Assembly: GCF_002101585.1 (NCBI RefSeq)
Contig: NZ_LQOT01000069.1
Span: 186,001-250,000 of the forward strand
Length of the DNA: 64,000 nt
DNA from: Mycolicibacter engbaekii
Lineage (GTDB): Bacteria > Actinomycetota > Actinomycetes > Mycobacteriales > Mycobacteriaceae
Reading direction: 5' to 3'
Part shown: in pieces, positions 59,100 through 64,000 of the stretch
How the letters are laid out: every line of letters begins with the position of its first letter
Position numbering within the stretch: position 1 is the first letter of the stretch
The notes under the pieces: model-generated
Databases searched by the model: none
What the model saw: the letters and a program-made list of their open reading frames with translations, nothing else
Told to the model about the DNA's origin: nothing
Translations under genes and position numbers: made by a program

Positions 59100-59100
<1 letters not shown>
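58471..59100 (+). CDS. rplV: 50S ribosomal protein L22 with Lys/Ala-rich C-terminal extension
   Basis: 209-residue L22. Residues 1-115 are the ordinary protein (VRVSASKARRVINLVRGKSV; KRIKPRAQGRAYRIRRRTSH), whose hairpin lines the exit tunnel. Residues about 125-209 are an added tail dominated by KKAPAKKA and KKAS/KKAT repeats, low in complexity and strongly basic. Mycobacterial L22 proteins are known to carry such a tail, and this one is long. Function of the tail is not known; rRNA contact is likely. GTG start. Confidence 0.96.
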
Positions 59101-59942
<842 letters not shown>

Positions 59943-59945
59943 ATC

Positions 59946-60362
59946 ATGTTGATTCCCCGTAAGGTCAAGCACCGCAAGCAGCATCACCCCAAGCAGCGCG
60001 GTATCGCCAGTGGCGGCACCGCGGTGACGTTCGGTGAGTACGGCATCCAGGCCCTGGAGCACGCCTACATCACCAACCGGCAGATCGAGTCGGCGCGTAT
60101 CGCCATCAACCGGCACATCAAGCGTGGCGGCAAGGTGTGGATCAACATCTTCCCGGACCGCCCGCTGACCAAGAAGCCCGCCGAAACCCGCATGGGTTCC
60201 GGTAAGGGTTCGCCGGAGTGGTGGGTCGCCAACGTCAAGCCGGGTCGGGTGCTGTTCGAGCTGAGCTACCCCAACGAGGCCATCGCCCGTGCCGCACTGA
60301 CCCGGGCGATCCACAAGCTGCCGATCAAGGCGCGCATCGTCACCCGAGAGGAGCAGTTCTGA
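59946..60362 (+). CDS. rplP: 50S ribosomal protein L16
   Basis: 138-residue L16 near the A-site tRNA elbow. LIPRKVKHRKQHHPKQRGIA and GGKVWINIFPDRPLTKKPAE with TRMGSGKGSPEWWVANVKPG are diagnostic and contiguous. ATG lies 3 bases after the rpsC stop; its own stop shares one base with the rpmC ATG. Confidence 0.97.
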   Translation: MLIPRKVKHRKQHHPKQRGIASGGTAVTFGEYGIQALEHAYITNRQIESARIAINRHIKRGGKVWINIFPDRPLTKKPAETRMGSGKGSPEWWVANVKPGRVLFELSYPNEAIARAALTRAIHKLPIKARIVTREEQF

Positions 60363-60604
60363 TGGCAGTGGGAGTGACCGCCGGCGAACTGCGCGAGCTG
60401 AGCGCCGACGAACTCGTCGAGCAGCTGCGCGAGTCCAAAGAAGAGCTGTTCAACCTGCGTTTCCAGATGGCGACCGGGCAGCTCACCAACAACCGTCGGC
60501 TCCGCACGGTGCGCCACCAGATCGCGCGCATCTACACCGTGTTGCGCGAACGGGAACTGGGCCTGGCGTCCGGTCCCGCTGGTTCTGAAGGCGAGGCATC
60601 GTAA
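60362..60604 (+). CDS. rpmC: 50S ribosomal protein L29
   Basis: 80-residue L29 beside the tunnel exit. ELRELSADELVEQLRESKEE followed by LFNLRFQMATGQLTNN and the RTVRHQIARIYTVLRERE helix is the complete two-helix fold. The start is the ATG at 60362 coupled to the rplP stop (TGATG); longer upstream reading is inside rplP and rejected. Confidence 0.96.
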   Translation: MAVGVTAGELRELSADELVEQLRESKEELFNLRFQMATGQLTNNRRLRTVRHQIARIYTVLRERELGLASGPAGSEGEAS

Positions 60605-60921
60605 TGGCACAGGCTGCAAAGGCTAACGCCGCGGAGAAGGGCGCCAAGCACACTCCGCGCACCGAGACGCCGCGGGGTCGCCGCAAGACCCAGATCGGCT
60701 ACGTGGTCAGCGACAAGATGGAGAAGACCATCGTCGTCGAACTCGAAGACCGTGTGAAGCACCCGCTGTACGGCAAGATCATCCGGACCACCAAGAAGGT
60801 CAAGGCGCACGACGAGAACAACACGGCCGGTATCGGCGACCGCGTGTCGCTGATGGAGACCCGTCCTCTCTCGGCGACCAAGCGGTGGCGCCTGGTCGAG
60901 ATCCTCGAGAAGGCCAAGTAA
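60604..60921 (+). CDS. rpsQ: 30S ribosomal protein S17
   Basis: 105-residue S17, last gene of the operon. The OB-fold core begins RKTQIGYVVSDKMEKTIVV and contains HPLYGKIIRTTKKVKAHDE and GDRVSLMETRPLSATKRWRL. About 25 N-terminal residues (AKANAAEKGAKHTPRTETPR) are an extension not found in E. coli S17. ATG shares a base with the rpmC stop. Followed by a strong hairpin. Confidence 0.96.
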   Translation: MAQAAKANAAEKGAKHTPRTETPRGRRKTQIGYVVSDKMEKTIVVELEDRVKHPLYGKIIRTTKKVKAHDENNTAGIGDRVSLMETRPLSATKRWRLVEILEKAK

Positions 60922-60934
60922 AAGCTGTTACGCC

Positions 60935-60975
60935 GCGGCCCTGACACGCAGTCCTGTACTGCGGGTCAGGGCCGC
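60935..60975 (+). terminator. S10 operon terminator
   Basis: GCGGCCCTGACACGCAGT (60935-60952) and ACTGCGGGTCAGGGCCGC (60958-60975) pair along 18 bases with one mismatch around the 5-base loop CCTGT. TGCTTATTCC follows. It ends the ribosomal operon 14 bases after rpsQ. The rest of the 219-base gap to the sulfatase gene holds no gene that I can support. Confidence 0.85.
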
Positions 60976-61140
60976 TGCTTATTCCGCACCGGGGCGTAGC
61001 GGCCTGGTGCCCGGGTGCACCGTAGCGTGGGGAAGCCGAATTCGGCTGCGCACAAGGCGTGTCCGGCTCGCAAAGTCTGCCGCTTGGCCGGCGGCCCGGT
61101 AGTGTCTCAACAGTTCCGGGGGCCGACGACGGAGTGAGCA

Positions 61141-63489
61141 ATGGTGGAGTTCAAGGGCAAGATCAGTCTCGACATCCGGGACTCCGAACCGGACTGGGGT
61201 CCGTTCGCCGCGCCGACGGCTCCCGAAGGCGCACCCAACGTGCTGTACCTGGTCTGGGACGACACCGGCATCGCGACCTGGGACTGCTTCGGCGGGCTGG
61301 TCGAGATGCCGACCATGAGCCGGATCGCCGCCCGCGGGGTCCGGTTGTCGCAGTTTCACACCACCGCCCTGTGCTCGCCGACCAGAGCCGCGTTGCTGAC
61401 CGGCCGCAACGCCACCAGCGTCGGGATGGCGACCATCGAGGAGTTCACCGATGGGTTCCCCAACTGCAGTGGGCGCATCCCCTACGACACCGCGCTTCTC
61501 AGTGAGGTTCTCGCCGAACAGGGCTGGAACACCTTCTGCGTCGGCAAGTGGCACCTGACGCCGCTGGAGGAGTCCAACATGGCGGCCACGCGGCGGCACT
61601 GGCCGACCCAGCGGGGCTTCGAGCGGTTCTACGGATTCATGGGCGGCGAGACCAATCAGTGGTATCCCGATCTGGTCTACGACAACCATCCGGTCGAGCC
61701 GCCGGCCACGCCGGAGGACGGCTACCACCTGTCCAAGGACATCGCCGATCGGACCATCGAGTTCATCCGCGACGCGAAGACCGTCGCACCCGGCAAGCCC
61801 TGGTTCGGCTATGTCTGCCCGGGTGCCGGCCACGCCCCGCACCATGTGTTCGCCGAATGGGCCGATCGCTATGCCGGGCGTTTCGACATGGGCTACGAGA
61901 AGTACCGCGAGATCGTCCTGGAGAACCAGAAGAAGCTGGGCCTGGTGCCGGCGGACACCGATCTGTCCGAGGTCAACCCCTACGCCGACGTCACCGGCTC
62001 CGCGGGCCATCCCTGGCCGCTGTTGGACATGGTCCGCCCCTGGGACACCCTCGATGATTCCGAGAAGCGCCTGTTTGCCCGAATGGCCGAGGTGTTCGCC
62101 GGATTCCAGAGCTACACCGATGCTCAGATCGGCCGGATTCTGGACTACCTGGAGGAGTCCGGGCAGCTCGACAACACCATCGTGGTGGTGATCTCCGACA
62201 ACGGAGCCAGCGGCGAGGGCGGCCCGAACGGGTCTCCCAACGAGAACAAGTTCTTCAACGGCTATATCGACTCCGTCGAAGAGGCGATGAAGCTCTTCGA
62301 TGAGCTCGGCAGCCCGGAGACCTACAACCACTATCCGGTCGGCTGGGCGATGGCGTTCAACACGCCCTACAAGCTCTACAAGCGCTATGCCTCCCACGAG
62401 GGCGGCATCGCCGATCCGGCGATCATCAGCTGGCCCAAAGGGATCGCGGCGCACGGCGAGGTGCGCGACACCTACGTCAACGTCTGCGACGTGACCCCGA
62501 CGGTCTACGACCTGCTCGGCATCACCGCTCCCGACACGGTGCGCGGCATTGCCCAGCGGCCGCTGGAGGGGGTGAGCTTCAAAGCCGCCCTCGAAGACCC
62601 GGACGCCGACACCGGCAAGCACACGCAGTTCTATTCGATGTTGGGAACGCGTGGTATCTGGCACCGGGGCTGGTTCGCCAACACCGTGCACGCGGCGGCG
62701 CCCTCGGGGTGGAGCAACTTCGACGACGACCGGTGGGAGCTCTATCACCTGGCCGAAGACCGCAGCCAGTGCCACGACCTGGCGGCCGAGCACCCCGAGA
62801 AACTCGAAGAGCTCAAGCAGCTGTGGTTCTCCGAAGCGGAGCGTTACAACGGGCTTCCGCTGTCGGACCTGAACATCATCGAGATGCCGGCCCGGCAGCG
62901 GCCGTACCTGTCGGGTGACCGCACCGCCTACACGTATTACCCGAACACCGCGGAGGTGCCGTTGGGAGCCTGCGTGGAGATCCGCGGGCGATCGTTCTCG
63001 GTGTTGGCGCGCGTCACGGTGGATTCGGCTGCCGCCGAGGGTGTGCTGTTCAAGCAGGGCGCACGGCACGGCGGCCACGCGCTGTTCGTACAGGACGGCA
63101 AGCTGCACTACGTCTACAACTTCCTCGGCGAGCGTGAGCAGTGGCTGTCCTCGGCCGATCCGATCCCGTTGGGAGACCACATCTTCGGCATCCGATTCGA
63201 GCGCACCGGCACCGTCGAGGGCAGCCACACCCCGGTGGGCGACGCCACGCTGTACATCGACGACACCGTGGTGGCCACCCTGACCGGGATGCTCGCCCAG
63301 CCGGGTGCCTTCGCGCTGGCCGGCGGCGGCGTCAGCGTGGGGCGCAACACCGGGCAAGCCGTGTCGTCGGCGTACCGTGCGCCGTTCGGCTTCACCGGTG
63401 GATCCATCGCGGATGTGGCCGTGGATGTCAGCGGCGAGCCGTACCTGGATGTGCGGAAGAGCATCGCCGCCGCATTCGCCCGGGATTGA
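61141..63489 (+). CDS. atsA: Type I arylsulfatase AtsA
   Basis: 782-residue sulfatase hydrolysing sulfate esters. CSPTR (78-82) is the signature in which Cys78 is converted to formylglycine, Asp40 and Asp41 in VWDDTG and the later SDNGASGEGG are calcium ligands, and CVGKWHLTP is the second family motif. The C-terminal 200 residues form a beta-rich domain (GRSFSVLARVTVDS; FAFTGG-like FGFTGGSIADVAVDV). Sequence reads close to Rv0711 as remembered. A gene for a formylglycine-generating-type enzyme starts 5 bases downstream, so enzyme and activator are co-expressed. Confidence 0.94.
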   Translation: MVEFKGKISLDIRDSEPDWGPFAAPTAPEGAPNVLYLVWDDTGIATWDCFGGLVEMPTMSRIAARGVRLSQFHTTALCSPTRAALLTGRNATSVGMATIEEFTDGFPNCSGRIPYDTALLSEVLAEQGWNTFCVGKWHLTPLEESNMAATRRHWPTQRGFERFYGFMGGETNQWYPDLVYDNHPVEPPATPEDGYHLSKDIADRTIEFIRDAKTVAPGKPWFGYVCPGAGHAPHHVFAEWADRYAGRFDMGYEKYREIVLENQKKLGLVPADTDLSEVNPYADVTGSAGHPWPLLDMVRPWDTLDDSEKRLFARMAEVFAGFQSYTDAQIGRILDYLEESGQLDNTIVVVISDNGASGEGGPNGSPNENKFFNGYIDSVEEAMKLFDELGSPETYNHYPVGWAMAFNTPYKLYKRYASHEGGIADPAIISWPKGIAAHGEVRDTYVNVCDVTPTVYDLLGITAPDTVRGIAQRPLEGVSFKAALEDPDADTGKHTQFYSMLGTRGIWHRGWFANTVHAAAPSGWSNFDDDRWELYHLAEDRSQCHDLAAEHPEKLEELKQLWFSEAERYNGLPLSDLNIIEMPARQRPYLSGDRTAYTYYPNTAEVPLGACVEIRGRSFSVLARVTVDSAAAEGVLFKQGARHGGHALFVQDGKLHYVYNFLGEREQWLSSADPIPLGDHIFGIRFERTGTVEGSHTPVGDATLYIDDTVVATLTGMLAQPGAFALAGGGVSVGRNTGQAVSSAYRAPFGFTGGSIADVAVDVSGEPYLDVRKSIAAAFARD

Positions 63490-63493
63490 CGCC

Positions 63494-64000
63494 TTGCTGA
63501 CCGAACTCGTCGACATCCCGGCCGGGGTGTTCCGGATGGGTTCGACGAGCTTCTATCCCGAAGAGGCGCCGATCCACACTGTGGCGGTGCAGCCGTTCGC
63601 GCTGGAACGCCATCCGGTGACCAACGCCCAGTACGCCGCGTTCGTCGCCGCAACCGGCTATGTGACCGTCGCCGAACAGCACCTCGATCCCGCGCGCTAC
63701 GGCGACGCGCAGCCGGGTGCCCTGGTCTTCGCCCCGACATCCGGGCCGGTCGACCTGCGGGACTGGCGGCAGTGGTGGCGGTGGGTGCCCGGCGCCAACT
63801 GGCGGCACCCGCTGGGCCCGCACAGCGGCGTCGAGGACAAGCCCGATCACCCGGTGGTGCAGGTGGCCTACCCCGACGCGGCGGCGTACGCGCGGTGGGC
63901 GGGGCGGCGGCTGCCCACCGAAGCCGAATGGGAGTACGCCGCTCGGGCCGGGGCCGCGACCACCTATTCGTGGGGCGACGAGGAGAAGCCCGGCGGGGAA
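63494..64000 (+). CDS. Formylglycine-generating enzyme (SUMF1-like) family protein, N-terminal part
   Basis: The frame starts at TTG 63494 (LTELVDIPAGVFRMGSTSFY follows) and is open to the window end, giving 169 codons. MGSTSFYPEEAPIHTV, RHPVTNAQYAAFV, HPVVQVAYPDAAAYARWAG and RRLPTEAEWEYAARAG are the FGE-sulfatase domain motifs. The family oxidises the sulfatase Cys to formylglycine. Overlap with the sulfatase gene is avoided by 4 bases. The catalytic cysteines lie further downstream, outside the window. Reads close to Rv0712 as remembered. Confidence 0.92.
   Translation, partial: MLTELVDIPAGVFRMGSTSFYPEEAPIHTVAVQPFALERHPVTNAQYAAFVAATGYVTVAEQHLDPARYGDAQPGALVFAPTSGPVDLRDWRQWWRWVPGANWRHPLGPHSGVEDKPDHPVVQVAYPDAAAYARWAGRRLPTEAEWEYAARAGAATTYSWGDEEKPGGE

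Overview
The window looks like a chromosome segment of a member of the Mycobacteriaceae. Base composition is GC-rich and GTG/TTG starts are frequent. The right-hand third carries a mycobacterial gene order: mycofactocin cluster (mftR, mftA-mftG), a lipoprotein esterase, a DUF4442 protein, the S10 ribosomal operon (rpsJ to rpsQ), an AtsA-type sulfatase and a formylglycine-generating-enzyme-like gene. The last two read very close to remembered M. tuberculosis Rv0711 and Rv0712. No tRNA, rRNA, CRISPR array, transposase or phage gene was seen.

Bases 1-44131 form a dense catabolic island of about 40 genes. It encodes crotonase-fold enzymes, a thiolase, two Ltp-type thiolase-like proteins each paired with a DUF35 protein, three acyl-CoA dehydrogenase genes (a split pair plus a fused two-domain protein), two acyl-CoA synthetases, four amidohydrolase-2 proteins, short-chain dehydrogenases, three cytochromes P450 (a fourth lies beyond the mft genes), a Rieske oxygenase, a Baeyer-Villiger-type monooxygenase, two aldehyde dehydrogenases, thioesterases, a CoA-transferase and an F420-type luciferase-like oxidoreductase. 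The set suggests oxygenation, CoA activation and beta-oxidation/ring cleavage of an alicyclic, terpenoid, steroid-like or aromatic acid. The substrate cannot be read from sequence.

The main new observation is a 21-bp palindrome, TTACYGTAA, three bases, TTACRGTAA, found by eye in at least seven intergenic regions of the island, with weaker copies in others. It also lies upstream of the only TetR gene in the island (4033-4788). I infer one TetR regulator controlling most of the island. AraC (13454-14287) and IclR (16470-17384) genes probably control the sub-block 13454-21732, where the motif is absent.

The mycofactocin cluster (44156-51384) is complete and colinear. MftA ends in the diagnostic IDGMCGVY, and MftR is divergent from mftA over a candidate operator. 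An unusual 170-bp gap separates mftD and mftE, and the mftE N-terminus seems altered. A P450 gene is convergent with mftG and overlaps its end; it is a paralogue of the island P450 at 21744-22979.

Smaller anomalies are an ORF interrupted by an in-frame amber codon between the Rieske and acyl-CoA synthetase genes (38955-39170), a 33-codon remnant with a good ribosome site before the F420-type gene (42987-43088), perfect palindromes at 23851-23893, 25150-25200 and 54401-54462, and two abutting palindromes directly before the IclR start codon. All positions, matches and motif scores were read by eye; no database search or alignment was run.
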